Shown here piece by piece: positions 25,765-34,608 of a stretch of 64,000 nucleotides of DNA. The stretch lies in assembly GCF_002027705.1 (NCBI RefSeq), contig NZ_MBTG01000017.1, positions 1 to 64,000 of the forward strand, given 5' to 3'. How positions within the stretch are numbered: the stretch's first letter is position 1; the number at the start of each line of letters is the position of its first letter. The stretch is from Paenibacillus ferrarius. GTDB lineage: Bacteria > Bacillota > Bacilli > Paenibacillales > NBRC-103111. Made by a program: the position numbers and the translations under genes. Under the pieces are notes generated by a model. It was given only the letters and a program-made list of their open reading frames with translations. It did not search any database and had not been told where the DNA came from.

Positions 25765-26826
25765 TTGGACGGCTATAAAAGACGGTTAACGAATATGATA
25801 TGGCGCAGTATGGCTGAATCGATCATCTTTAGCTTTGTTGTATTTGGCGCTATTATTTATTTTTTGCAATCACGTGAATTGATTGTGCCTTTTACGAGCT
25901 GGCAGGAGGGCGTGAAATTTACCTTTATGGCGATTGTCGTCATAGCTGGCATTGGCGCGGGATATGGCTATTGGAACAGCAGCCGGATTACAAGGCGGCT
26001 TGAGCCCATGATGGAAACGATGATTTTGTTGGAAAAAGGAACATTTACCCGCGATGGCTTCCAGAACGGAGAAGATGAAATTGGACGTTTGGGTGAGCAG
26101 CTGGGCCGTATTATGAAGCGTTGGGAAGAACAGGTCACTTCCTTGCAGCGTTTATCCAATGATAATGCGGAGCTTGCCGAGAAGGCGAAGCTTTCTGCCG
26201 TTATTGAAGAAAGACAACGCTTGGCACGCGAGCTGCACGATGCTGTAAGTCAGCAGTTATTCGCCATTTCGATGACGGCAACGGCGGTTGGCCGGACCTT
26301 GGACAAGGACTTCGAGAAAGCGAAGAGGCAAATTCATCTCATCGAAGAGATGGCTTCCGTGGCACAGTCTGAGATGAGAGCTTTGCTGCTGCACTTGCGC
26401 CCAATTCATCTCGAGGGGAAACGACTGTCAGAAGGGCTTGTAGAGCTGCTTAAGGAGCTCGCGGCTAAGGTTCCGATGGCGATTACGTGGGATATGGACG
26501 AAGAAATTCGTTTAAATAAAGGGATTGAGGATCATTTATTCCGGATTGTGCAGGAGGCGCTCTCGAATGCTTTGCGTCATTCCAAGGCGAATAAGTTGGA
26601 AGTGAAGCTGCTGCATCGTCCGGACGGTGTTCGTTTGGCCATTCGTGATGACGGAATCGGGTTTGAACTGGATGCGAAGAAACTTACCTCCTATGGCATT
26701 GTCTCTATGAAGGAGCGGGTTAATGAAATCGGCGGTTCCGTAGATATTATTACAGCGCCCGATCGTGGGACACGGATTGAAATTCGCGTGCCTATCCTTG
26801 CTACAGAATTAGCGCTTGAAACGTAA
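25765..26826 (+). CDS. liaS: LiaS-like sensor histidine kinase (NarL-type, HisKA_3)
   Basis: 353 aa, with two membrane helices (about 12-32 and 47-66) around a very short external loop, a HAMP domain and a HisKA_3 dimerisation domain. The phospho-acceptor is in ERQRLARELHDAVSQQLF (His near residue 157), and a HATPase_c domain has DDGIGFELD. The short loop is the 'intramembrane-sensing' layout of LiaS/VraS. Start TTG 25765 lies 10 nt after AGGAGG. It phosphorylates the LuxR-type regulator encoded next. Confidence 0.92.
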   Translation: MDGYKRRLTNMIWRSMAESIIFSFVVFGAIIYFLQSRELIVPFTSWQEGVKFTFMAIVVIAGIGAGYGYWNSSRITRRLEPMMETMILLEKGTFTRDGFQNGEDEIGRLGEQLGRIMKRWEEQVTSLQRLSNDNAELAEKAKLSAVIEERQRLARELHDAVSQQLFAISMTATAVGRTLDKDFEKAKRQIHLIEEMASVAQSEMRALLLHLRPIHLEGKRLSEGLVELLKELAAKVPMAITWDMDEEIRLNKGIEDHLFRIVQEALSNALRHSKANKLEVKLLHRPDGVRLAIRDDGIGFELDAKKLTSYGIVSMKERVNEIGGSVDIITAPDRGTRIEIRVPILATELALET

Positions 26827-26868
26827 AGAATGGTGCAAACTTTATTTTCTGAACGAGAGGAGAAGCAA

Positions 26869-27516
26869 ATGGACGACACTTTGATTAAAGTTTTGCTTGT
26901 CGATGACCATGAAATGGTAAGAATCGGCCTTGCCGCCGTATTAGGAACAGAGGATGGCATCGAAGTGGTCGGTGAAGCAAGCAATGGACACGATGGCATT
27001 CGGCTTGCACAAGAATACCGGCCTGACGTTGTCCTCATGGATTTGGTCATGGAAGGCATGGACGGGATTGAAACGACGAGGAAGCTGCTGCAATTGTATC
27101 CTGATTGCAAAGTCATTGTGTTGACGAGCTTCCTGGATGATGAGAAAATGTATCCAGTGATTGAAGCCGGGGCTTTCAGCTATTTGCTGAAAACGTCCCG
27201 CGCTTCCGAGATTGCTCAAGCGATAAGAGCGGCAGCCAAAGGGCAGTCCATTCTCGAATCGCAAGTGGCCTCGAAGATCATGAACCGGTTTCGTCAGCCG
27301 AAGCCTGTCGCGGAGCCTCATGAGGATCTGACCGAGCGGGAAATGGAAGTGCTGCGGTTGATTGCCAAGGGCAAGTCGAATCAAGAATTAGCGGATGATT
27401 TATTTATCGGTGTGAAGACAGTTAAGTTTCATGTCACGAATGTACTGGCCAAGCTTGGTGTGGAGGATCGTACCCAAGCGGCTATCTATGCATTCAAACA
27501 TGGCTTGGCTGAGTAG
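26869..27516 (+). CDS. liaR: LiaR-like response regulator (LuxR/NarL family)
   Basis: 215 aa: receiver (DDHEMVR, phospho-acceptor Asp in VVLMDLVMEGMDG near residue 55, VLTSF, KTS) and a C-terminal LuxR HTH (LTEREMEVLRLIAKGKSNQE ... VKTVKFHVTNVL). The frame is open from 26830, but ATG 26869 follows GAGAGGAGAAGCAA and starts at the fold boundary. It should activate the operon beginning at 23924. Confidence 0.93.
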   Translation: MDDTLIKVLLVDDHEMVRIGLAAVLGTEDGIEVVGEASNGHDGIRLAQEYRPDVVLMDLVMEGMDGIETTRKLLQLYPDCKVIVLTSFLDDEKMYPVIEAGAFSYLLKTSRASEIAQAIRAAAKGQSILESQVASKIMNRFRQPKPVAEPHEDLTEREMEVLRLIAKGKSNQELADDLFIGVKTVKFHVTNVLAKLGVEDRTQAAIYAFKHGLAE

Positions 27517-27544
27517 CATTGAAGCTGCAAGGGAGCGATAAGGG

Positions 27545-28093
27545 ATGAATTTATTAAAGCAAATGTGGAGCTGGTTTGGTTCCATTGCGATTTCGTTTAT
27601 TTTGGTCGTATTTCTTGGTGTGTTCGTGTTCCAGTCTACGAAGGTAATGGGACATTCGATGGACCCAACGCTTCATGACAGCCAGCGTGTGTATGTATCG
27701 AAGCTCTCTCATACATTTAGTTATGAACCCAATTATGGTGATATTGTCATTATCGACTCGAGGGTTGATATGAAGCGAACGTTCAAGAACGACTTGCTCG
27801 ACAGCCCCTTGCTCAGCCTGTTTACCAAGGGCGATGACAAGCATGTCTGGATTAAACGTGTGATCGGCAAGCCAGGAGATCAATTAGAGCTCAAGGACGA
27901 TAAGATGTATCGCAATGGCCAATTGCTCGACGAGCCATACATCAACGAAGCTATGAGAGCCAATGGCAACAAGCAGTGGACAGTGCCAGAGGATCACGTG
28001 TTCGTGATGGGAGACAATCGCAACAACAGTATGGACAGCCGAGTAATTGGATTTGTACCGCTGGATCATGTGTTAGGCAAAAAACTTTTCTGA
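27545..28093 (+). CDS. lepB: Signal peptidase I
   Basis: 182 aa. One N-terminal membrane anchor (about 10-32), catalytic serine in GHSMDPTL (near residue 41), catalytic lysine in WIKRVIGKPGD (near residue 103) and box E GDNRNNSMDSR. It removes Sec signal peptides on the outer face of the membrane. Between boxes C and D it has a charged insert (MKRTFKNDLLDSPLLSLF) longer than in SipS. It follows liaR by 28 bp and may be read in the same transcript, tying secretion capacity to envelope stress; that link is inference. Confidence 0.93.
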   Translation: MNLLKQMWSWFGSIAISFILVVFLGVFVFQSTKVMGHSMDPTLHDSQRVYVSKLSHTFSYEPNYGDIVIIDSRVDMKRTFKNDLLDSPLLSLFTKGDDKHVWIKRVIGKPGDQLELKDDKMYRNGQLLDEPYINEAMRANGNKQWTVPEDHVFVMGDNRNNSMDSRVIGFVPLDHVLGKKLF

Positions 28094-28096
28094 TGC

Positions 28097-28157
28097 CAAA
28101 ACAGCCCTCAAGATGAACATGCAGGAGCATGAACTCATCATGAGGGCTGTTTGTTGT
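28097..28157 (+). terminator. Convergent terminator after lepB
   Basis: AAACAGCCCTCA ... TGAGGGCTGTTT with an internal CATGCAGGAGCATG loop hairpin; usable from both directions between convergent genes. Confidence 0.85.
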
Positions 28158-28172
28158 TTGGAAATTTCGCTG

Positions 28173-28892
28173 CTACATCTGGGCATCAAGGAGAAGACCG
28201 CTCATCGGAACCGGCAAATATGCTTGAAGCTTAGCACGATATTGGCCGTAAGGCTTAAGCTGGGAGCTGGACAGTTGGAAGAGGGATTCCGCCGGAAGCT
28301 CCTGCAATTGTCCAAGCGAGTTCGCGAGGGATGTGGCGAAGCCCGTGATGCTGCCGAGACTTTTGCGAAGGGAGCCTGTTGAATGATGGATCTGCTGATC
28401 CAGCTCTTCTTCGTTCAGCTCCAAGGTCCCGTCATCAAGCTGGGTGATTCCAAGTTCTTGCAAGGAATAAGGCTTAGCTGCTTGTTCCAGTCCATTGAGC
28501 AGAGAGCGGTTCAGGTATTCCGGTGAGTTGCTAAGACTATGTTGAAAGGCATTATAGGTATCTACAAATTGGCGTATAGGCTCTTTGACGGCCTTGCTAT
28601 CTGTTTCTTCCAGATAGGACGCTGTAAAAGCGGAAAGGGCAGGCAGGCGAGTATTGACCAAGGATTGCGCGGATTGTTTAACAACCTGAGCAGACTGAAT
28701 AAATCCAGCTACATCTTGAGCTGCTTTTTGCGCGAATTGCTTATAGGGCAATCCTTCGTAGGGCATATTCAAAGAGCCCTTTATCGTCGTTGAATTACCG
28801 CCGGAGACGCCGCGGACTGCGCTGACCCGATAATAGTCCTTATGGGTTTGATAGCTGTTTACAGCCATGATCGGCAGATAGGCATTGATCAT
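28173..28892 (-). CDS. FliD-like orphan protein
   Basis: 239 aa, not firmly recognised. The stretch PIRQFVDTYNAFQHSLSNSPEY followed by LLNGLEQAAKPYSLQELGI...DDGTLELNEEELDQQI is reminiscent of the C-terminal FliD_C domain of the flagellar cap protein (QSFVDAYN..., LGI...DGTLSLDE). The usual FliD N-terminal half is missing and no flagellar gene is nearby. The N terminus (MINAYLPIMAVNSYQTHKDY) is not a signal peptide. It may be a small cap-like paralogue seen in flagellated Bacillota or an exapted fragment. Start ATG 28892 has AGGTGTTTTGA upstream. Confidence 0.65.
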   Translation of the reverse strand: MINAYLPIMAVNSYQTHKDYYRVSAVRGVSGGNSTTIKGSLNMPYEGLPYKQFAQKAAQDVAGFIQSAQVVKQSAQSLVNTRLPALSAFTASYLEETDSKAVKEPIRQFVDTYNAFQHSLSNSPEYLNRSLLNGLEQAAKPYSLQELGITQLDDGTLELNEEELDQQIHHSTGSLRKSLGSITGFATSLANSLGQLQELPAESLFQLSSSQLKPYGQYRAKLQAYLPVPMSGLLLDAQM

Positions 28893-29058
28893 TCAAAACA
28901 CCTCATTTTCGCTTATGTATAGTATAGCATTCGCAGTGACTGGGGTAAATTGGAATTTGTTAGGCAGGAACAATTCGGAAAGTATTGAACCCAGCGGAGT
29001 CAATTGCGCGATAACCGACATAAGATAGCATTATTGCTTCTTGTGGAGGCGGTGTCAG

Positions 29059-29505
29059 ATGATTCGCAAACGATTGACTTCCATTGACGATCGGTCCATC
29101 CATCGATTGGTTATTGAACAGTTAGTACCCTTTTCCCGACTATATGACACAAGCGCTTCCGTAACTTTTTCGGATATACGCAAGCGGCTGAACCATAACA
29201 AAACGTTTGTCTTGGCCAAAGGGTTGAAGCAGCCTTTCGGTTTCATTTCCGTTATCCGCAAATCACACACGCTATTCGTGGATATGCTGGCTATTGACGC
29301 TCGCGAGCAAGGGAAAGGCTGGGGGAGTGATCTGATGAAGATGGCTGAGGACTATGGCAGAAGCGAACGCTGCCGTACGGCTGAGCTTTTTGTTGATGAA
29401 AGCAACCCCAAAGCGATTGGCTTCTATGCAAGCAAAGGGTATCAGATCAAGGAGTATCATCCAGAACTAAGCTGCTACAAGATGAGCAAGCGTATCGCCC
29501 GCTAG
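29059..29505 (+). CDS. GNAT family N-acetyltransferase
   Basis: 148 aa with the acetyl-CoA-binding motif A LAIDAREQGKGWGSDLMKMA and the later ESNPKAIGFYASKGY signature typical of RimI-like N-acetyltransferases. Substrate unknown. The frame opens at TTG 29041, but GGAGGCGGTGTCAG leads to ATG 29059, which I take as the start. Closed by a strong terminator. Confidence 0.9.
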   Translation: MIRKRLTSIDDRSIHRLVIEQLVPFSRLYDTSASVTFSDIRKRLNHNKTFVLAKGLKQPFGFISVIRKSHTLFVDMLAIDAREQGKGWGSDLMKMAEDYGRSERCRTAELFVDESNPKAIGFYASKGYQIKEYHPELSCYKMSKRIAR

Positions 29506-29526
29506 TTGGCGAAATAGCTTGAAAGC

Positions 29527-29575
29527 GGGCTGTCTTCTTCAAGTAGAAGTTCTACTGAAGAGACAGCCCTGTTTT
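29527..29575 (+). terminator. Convergent terminator after the GNAT gene
   Basis: GGGCTGTCTTCTT CAAGTAGAAGTTCTACTG AAGAGACAGCCCT plus GTTTTC; the inner AGTAGAA/TTCTACT arm makes a long stem. The opposing gene stops within a few bases. Confidence 0.85.
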
Positions 29576-29940
29576 CATTCACTGAAAATCGCTGCAACGC
29601 GATCAAGCGGAATTACGAAGGCTCCTAATGGACCAGGTGCAGGGCCGAAAAGGGGGAGACCGAAGAACGAAAATCCGCCTGGAGGCTCACTCAGGGCCGG
29701 GTTTGAAGAGGCCGTTTTGGACTGTTTTGTTTTTATAGTTTTGGATGCAGATTTGCCGCTTTTTTTTGCGGAGTTAAGCTTTGGACGGGCTTCTTCATTG
29801 AGGATTAAGTTGTTTTTGTCCAGACGGCTGAGAATACCGAAAATTTGTGAACCATCGTTCAAATAAATAAGGACGGGCTTCCCGCAATGGCTGCGGCAGG
29901 ACTTTGCCGTTATCGGATGAATGGGCTGCATGTGAATCAT
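29575..29940 (-). CDS. Small protein with Sm/Hfq-like fold signature
   Basis: 121 aa. Residues about 18-48 (GKPVLIYLNDGSQIFGILSRL then NNLILN) follow the Sm1 beta-strand pattern (hydrophobic-x-L-x-DG-x-x-x-x-G-x-L) of Sm/LSm/Hfq-like proteins. The middle is a Lys/Ser-rich basic linker (KKSGKSASKTIKTKQSK) and the end is Pro/Gly/Phe-rich (GGFSFFGLPLFGPAPG). CGGAGGTGCC precedes ATG 29940. Function unknown; RNA binding is only suggested by the fold pattern and basic linker, and a spore or envelope role is equally possible. Confidence 0.7.
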   Translation of the reverse strand: MIHMQPIHPITAKSCRSHCGKPVLIYLNDGSQIFGILSRLDKNNLILNEEARPKLNSAKKSGKSASKTIKTKQSKTASSNPALSEPPGGFSFFGLPLFGPAPGPLGAFVIPLDRVAAIFSE

Positions 29941-30122
29941 GGCACCTCCGTTTTGTTATGTACTGTAGCCTATTCGGTGCCGATGAGATCGGTATAGACA
30001 GATGACTATTTTTATATAAGAAATTGTTATTAATAAAATACTCAGAAAAGTTGAATAGCTTGCCTATTTTAGGTATGCTAAGCTTATTGACTTTATCCTA
30101 ATAGAGAAAGAATGATGAATAG

Positions 30123-31658
30123 ATGAGTGGAGCTGTATTTTACATTTTCGGAGCAACAGGAGATTTGGCCAAAAGAAAGCTGTTTCCAGCCTTTTACAGC
30201 CTCTACCGTGAAGGCAAATTAGGTGAAAATTTTGCTGTGGTGGGTCTGGCCCGCAGACCACGCACGAATGATCAATTCCGCGATGACGTGAAAAATTCGA
30301 TTGAAGATTTTGCTCGTTACAAAATCACGGACGATGGCGAATGGGATCGTTTCGCGGAGCGTTTTGAATACATGTCCTTGGATATTAACAATGTTGCGGG
30401 ATTCCATGATTTGAACGTACTCACGACCAAGCTCGATGAGAAGTATCAAACAGGCGGCAACCGCTTGTTCTATCTAGCCTTGGCGCCTGAGCTGTTCGGC
30501 AACGTTTCATACAACTTAAGCGAAGGCGGCTTGCTGGAAACCAAAGGTTGGCACCGTCTGGTCATTGAGAAGCCTTTCGGCTACGATCTGCCGTCGGCAG
30601 AACGCTTGAATGCTCAACTGCGTCAAGTGTTTGAGGAAAAGGATATTTATCGTATCGATCATTACCTGGGCAAAGAAATGGTGCAAAATATCGAATTCGT
30701 TCGTTTTGCGAATGCCTTCTTTGAACCGCTTTGGAATAATAAATACATAGCTAATATTCAAATCACGCTCAGTGAGACCGTTGGTGTTGAGGAGCGCGGT
30801 GGCTACTACGACCATTCTGGAGCTCTGCGAGATATGGGGCAGAACCATATGCTGCAAATGCTTATGATGATGGCTATGGAGCCGCCAAGCCGCCTGCATC
30901 CGGAAGATATTCGTGATGAGAAGGTAAAGGTTCTGCGTTCCCTGCGCTTATTCGAATCCGGTGATGATGTGCGTGCCAATGTGGTGCGTGGGCAATATGC
31001 GACCGGGTCCAGCAGAGGGAAGGATCTTCCTGCGTATCGCGAAGAGGATTCGGTTAATCCGGAATCGACGACGGAAACCTATTTTGCTGCGAGAGTGCAC
31101 GTAGATAATTTCCGCTGGGCAGGCGTTCCTTTCTACATTCGCACAGGGAAAAGGCTGCCGGTCAAAACGACGGAGGTCGTTGTTGAATTCAAAAACATCC
31201 CGAATAACGTCTACTTAGCCAAGAAGCATGATCTGGAACCAAACTTGCTTGTTTTCCGTGTGAATCCGATGGAAGGCATTTATTTGAAAATGAATGCCAA
31301 GCAGCCGGGATCTGAGGGTGTCATCGTGCCTGTGGCGATGGATTTCTGCCAAAGCTGCCAGATCGGGATCAATACGCCGGAAGCTTACGAGCGGTTGTTG
31401 TATGATGCTACGCGTGGGGATTCGACGTACTTCACCCGTTGGGATGAGGTTGCGCTTGCTTGGTCTTATGTTGACCGCATCGCAGCGGCTTGGGCTGAGC
31501 AATCCAGCGATTTGAAGCACTATCCAGCTGGTTCATGGGGTCCTGTCGAAGCAACAGAGCTGCTAAGTCAAGATGGCTTCAAGTGGTGGCCAATTAACGG
31601 TCAGCATGAAGGCGAAGTCGATTGGGCTGCTGTTCAGAAAACGACGGTTTTAACCTAA
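30123..31658 (+). CDS. zwf: Glucose-6-phosphate 1-dehydrogenase
   Basis: 511 aa, the normal length. N-terminal NADP-binding Rossmann motif FGATGDLAKRKLFPAFYSL, active-site signature RIDHYLGKEMVQN (catalytic His and Lys) and glucose-6-phosphate-binding EKPFGYD. It catalyses entry into the oxidative pentose phosphate pathway, giving 6-phosphogluconolactone and NADPH. An in-frame TAG immediately precedes ATG 30123, which fixes the start even though the upstream AGAAAG is weak. Monocistronic, with its own terminator. Confidence 0.97.
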   Translation: MSGAVFYIFGATGDLAKRKLFPAFYSLYREGKLGENFAVVGLARRPRTNDQFRDDVKNSIEDFARYKITDDGEWDRFAERFEYMSLDINNVAGFHDLNVLTTKLDEKYQTGGNRLFYLALAPELFGNVSYNLSEGGLLETKGWHRLVIEKPFGYDLPSAERLNAQLRQVFEEKDIYRIDHYLGKEMVQNIEFVRFANAFFEPLWNNKYIANIQITLSETVGVEERGGYYDHSGALRDMGQNHMLQMLMMMAMEPPSRLHPEDIRDEKVKVLRSLRLFESGDDVRANVVRGQYATGSSRGKDLPAYREEDSVNPESTTETYFAARVHVDNFRWAGVPFYIRTGKRLPVKTTEVVVEFKNIPNNVYLAKKHDLEPNLLVFRVNPMEGIYLKMNAKQPGSEGVIVPVAMDFCQSCQIGINTPEAYERLLYDATRGDSTYFTRWDEVALAWSYVDRIAAAWAEQSSDLKHYPAGSWGPVEATELLSQDGFKWWPINGQHEGEVDWAAVQKTTVLT

Positions 31659-31675
31659 GACGACAAGCATATTAT

Positions 31676-31706
31676 CCAACAGGCGGCTCTGCCTGTTGGA
31701 TTTTTT
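31676..31706 (+). terminator. Terminator after zwf
   Basis: TCCAACAGGC GGCTCT GCCTGTTGGA TTTTTT, a perfect 10-bp stem. Confidence 0.95.
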
Positions 31707-31760
31707 GTGGTATAATAGCGATTACGGAGTAAATCTTATAAGTATACTTGGGGTGCGTTT

Positions 31761-32831
31761 ATGTCGCGAAGAGCTTTTATCCGATGGCTGCTCGCAATCG
31801 GGGCCGCGTTGGTTGGATTAAGCGCCTTTTTCAGTCAAAAGGTGAAGCAAGCATTTCTGCAGGAGGATCATCCTGCTGGTTCTACGATAACGCCCGAGCC
31901 TGCTCAAGCTGTAGCGCAAACGACGGCAGAACCGCTGCCAACGGGCCCGCTGATGTCTTATTTTATTCTAAGCGATCTGCATGTTAGTGTTGGTGATCCC
32001 TCGACTGGGAAGAAATTGAAGCAAGCGTTGGATGATATCACGCATTTCGACGGACCGGTGGATGCCATTATGCTAACCGGCGATTTGACGGATACAGGTA
32101 CGGAACGAGATTATAAAGAGCTGCGTACCATTGTAAATGAGTATAAACTTCCGCCTGTTCATGGGAACATGGGAAATCATGACTATTACACGATCTGGAT
32201 CAACAAAGCGAATAACTGGGATCAAGAGGCTGTCCCGAACGGCAAGAGTGATGCCACGAGCAGGGAGCAGTTCAAGAAGCATTTTGGCTATTCGCAAGTC
32301 TACAATGACTTTACGACCAAAGGGCATTCAATTCTGCTGCTTTCGCAAGAAGCCTATGTGCAGGAGAAGCCTGAAGTTGGTGAAGGCGCATGGTATTCCG
32401 ATGAACAACTGGCATGGTTTAAGGAACGGGTGAAAAGCTTATACAAGCCGGGAAGGCCGTTGTTCGTCATGACGCATCAACCGCTTCCGCCCAGCGGCAC
32501 AGATGGGGGAACGCATCAATTAATACGTGCCATCCAATTCCGTGAGATTCTGAAGCCTTATAAGAATGTTTTCGTTTTCTGCGGACACCGCCATCAGGAT
32601 TTCCAGAACGGGACACCGCATTATGTGCAAGAAACATTCCATTTTTTCCACAATTCTTCCGTGGGAAGAACATTAAACCGTGCTTATCAACAGGAAGCCA
32701 AGACGAAGGCACAGGGCATGTATGTACAGGTGTTTGCCGATAAGGTCGTCGTACGCGGCAGAGAGTTCAGCAATCGTACGTTCCTTGAAGAAGCGAATTG
32801 GAGTATCAATTTGCAGAAAGCTCAAGCGTAA
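31761..32831 (+). CDS. Exported metallophosphoesterase (calcineurin-like)
   Basis: 356 aa. The N terminus MSRRAFIRWLLAIGAALVG carries a twin-arginine-type SRRAFI motif before a hydrophobic stretch, so Tat export or membrane anchoring is likely. The metal-binding motifs of the calcineurin superfamily follow in order: SDLHVSVGD, LTGDLTD, GNMGNHD, TH(Q)PLPP and CGHRH. These coordinate a di-metal centre for phosphoester hydrolysis. The substrate is unknown. It starts at ATG 31761 and sits 42 bp before prfC. Confidence 0.9.
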   Translation: MSRRAFIRWLLAIGAALVGLSAFFSQKVKQAFLQEDHPAGSTITPEPAQAVAQTTAEPLPTGPLMSYFILSDLHVSVGDPSTGKKLKQALDDITHFDGPVDAIMLTGDLTDTGTERDYKELRTIVNEYKLPPVHGNMGNHDYYTIWINKANNWDQEAVPNGKSDATSREQFKKHFGYSQVYNDFTTKGHSILLLSQEAYVQEKPEVGEGAWYSDEQLAWFKERVKSLYKPGRPLFVMTHQPLPPSGTDGGTHQLIRAIQFREILKPYKNVFVFCGHRHQDFQNGTPHYVQETFHFFHNSSVGRTLNRAYQQEAKTKAQGMYVQVFADKVVVRGREFSNRTFLEEANWSINLQKAQA

Positions 32832-32873
32832 TGTTAAGCATTTATGTAAAAGAAGAAGGGAATAAACTAACAA

Positions 32874-34457
32874 ATGACAACGCAACTGACTAAACTTCTC
32901 GAAACGGAAGTCGCCAAGCGACGTACGTTCGCGATTATTTCTCACCCGGATGCGGGGAAAACGACACTGACGGAGAAGCTGCTCTTATTCGGAGGCGCGA
33001 TTCGCTTAGCCGGTACAGTGAAAGGCCGCAAGGCGAGCAAGCACGCCACATCGGACTGGATGGAGATTGAGAAGCAGCGTGGAATCTCGGTTACGTCCAG
33101 CGTTATGCAGTTCGATTACGAAGGTCATCGTGTGAACATTCTGGATACACCAGGTCACCAAGACTTCAGTGAGGACACTTACCGGACACTGACTGCCGCA
33201 GATAGCGCCGTCATGCTCATCGACGTGGCCAAAGGGGTAGAGACACAGACGAAGAAGCTGTTCCAAGTGTGCCGGATGCGCGGCATTCCGATCTTCACGT
33301 TCATTAACAAGTTGGACCGTGAAGGACGTGATCCTTTTGAACTTCTGGAAGAACTCGAGGAAGTGCTGGGCATTCGTTCTTATCCGATGAACTGGCCGAT
33401 TGGTTCGGGCAAACAGTTCTGCGGTGTGTATGACCGCGGCAAATCGCAATTAGAGCTGTATCAAGGCGATGACCACAAAGACATTCAAGTTCGCAAGGTA
33501 GATGGTGTTGACGATCCTTTAGTCAAGCAGATTGCCGGTGAATTTCTGCATAAACAATTAAGTCAGGATATCGAATTGCTTGATGTAGCCGGCGATCCTT
33601 TTGATATGGAGAAAGTGCTGAAAGGCGAACTGACACCCGTATTTTTCGGAAGTGCAGTGAACAATTTCGGTGTGCAGACGTTCCTTGAGAACTTCTTGCA
33701 GCTTGCTCCTAAGCCAGAGCCGCGCAACAGCACAGCAGGTGTCATTGAGCCAACCAAAGAGAAGTTTTCCGGTTATGTATTTAAAATTCAAGCGAACATG
33801 AATCCGGCTCACCGTGACCGTGTAGCTTTCTTGCGCATCGTATCCGGTAAATTCGAACGCGGGATGTCCGTGAAGCATGTCCGCATCGGCAAAGATATTA
33901 AGCTTGCGCAGCCGCAGCAATTTTTGGCGCAGGATCGGGATATCGTAGAAACAGCCTTCCCTGGCGATATTATCGGATTGTTCGATCCAGGTATTTTTAG
34001 AATCGGCGATTCCCTGAGCGAAGGGGAAGAGATTGTTTTCGATGAGCTGCCGACCTTCTCGCCGGAGCTGTTCAGCAAAGTTTCGATCAAAAATGCGTTG
34101 AAGCAAAAGCAGTTCCTCAAAGGGATTGATCAGCTGACCGAAGAGGGAATGATCCAAGTATTTACGACATTTGGCTTCGAGGACATGATCCTTGGCGTTG
34201 TAGGGCAGCTGCAATTCGAGGTGCTTGAGCATCGGATGCGCTCCGAATATGGCGTAGATATTCTTTTGCAGCGTCAAAACTACCAGTTCGCACGTTGGAT
34301 CGTGGACGAGAAGATTGATCCAGGCAAGTTCCGCATTAATTCACAACTGGTGAAAGACAAAAAAGGCAACTACGTGGGCTTGTTCGAAAGCGAGTATGCG
34401 CTTAGATCTTCCATTGAGAAGAACCCGACGGCCAAGTTTTTAACGAGTGCGCCATAA
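32874..34457 (+). CDS. prfC: Peptide chain release factor 3
   Basis: 527 aa translational GTPase that recycles RF1/RF2 from the ribosome. G1 SHPDAGKTTLTEKLL, switch I with RGISVTSSVMQF, G3 DTPGHQDFSEDTYR and G4 NKLDREGRDP. The RF3 C-terminal domain continues to NPTAKFLTSAP. Length and motif spacing match RF3 rather than EF-G. AAGAAGGGAATAAACTAACA precedes ATG 32874. Terminator directly downstream. Confidence 0.97.
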   Translation: MTTQLTKLLETEVAKRRTFAIISHPDAGKTTLTEKLLLFGGAIRLAGTVKGRKASKHATSDWMEIEKQRGISVTSSVMQFDYEGHRVNILDTPGHQDFSEDTYRTLTAADSAVMLIDVAKGVETQTKKLFQVCRMRGIPIFTFINKLDREGRDPFELLEELEEVLGIRSYPMNWPIGSGKQFCGVYDRGKSQLELYQGDDHKDIQVRKVDGVDDPLVKQIAGEFLHKQLSQDIELLDVAGDPFDMEKVLKGELTPVFFGSAVNNFGVQTFLENFLQLAPKPEPRNSTAGVIEPTKEKFSGYVFKIQANMNPAHRDRVAFLRIVSGKFERGMSVKHVRIGKDIKLAQPQQFLAQDRDIVETAFPGDIIGLFDPGIFRIGDSLSEGEEIVFDELPTFSPELFSKVSIKNALKQKQFLKGIDQLTEEGMIQVFTTFGFEDMILGVVGQLQFEVLEHRMRSEYGVDILLQRQNYQFARWIVDEKIDPGKFRINSQLVKDKKGNYVGLFESEYALRSSIEKNPTAKFLTSAP

Positions 34458-34470
34458 CACATAGCAATCA

Positions 34471-34522
34471 AGAAGAGGCTAGCCCCAGATTACCATCTGG
34501 GGTAAGGCCTCTTCTTTCATTT
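34471..34522 (+). terminator. Terminator after prfC
   Basis: AAGAAGAGGC ... GCCTCTTCTTTC outer stem with an inner CCCCAGAT/ATCTGGGG stem; long and AT-tailed. Confidence 0.92.
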
Positions 34523-34608
34523 TAGTCGCCAATGGACAGTTTGCTTCATACAATAGGTACGGGTAATAGTAATCACGAAGTCGACTGTTTAAGGAAGTGA
34601 ACTCAGAG

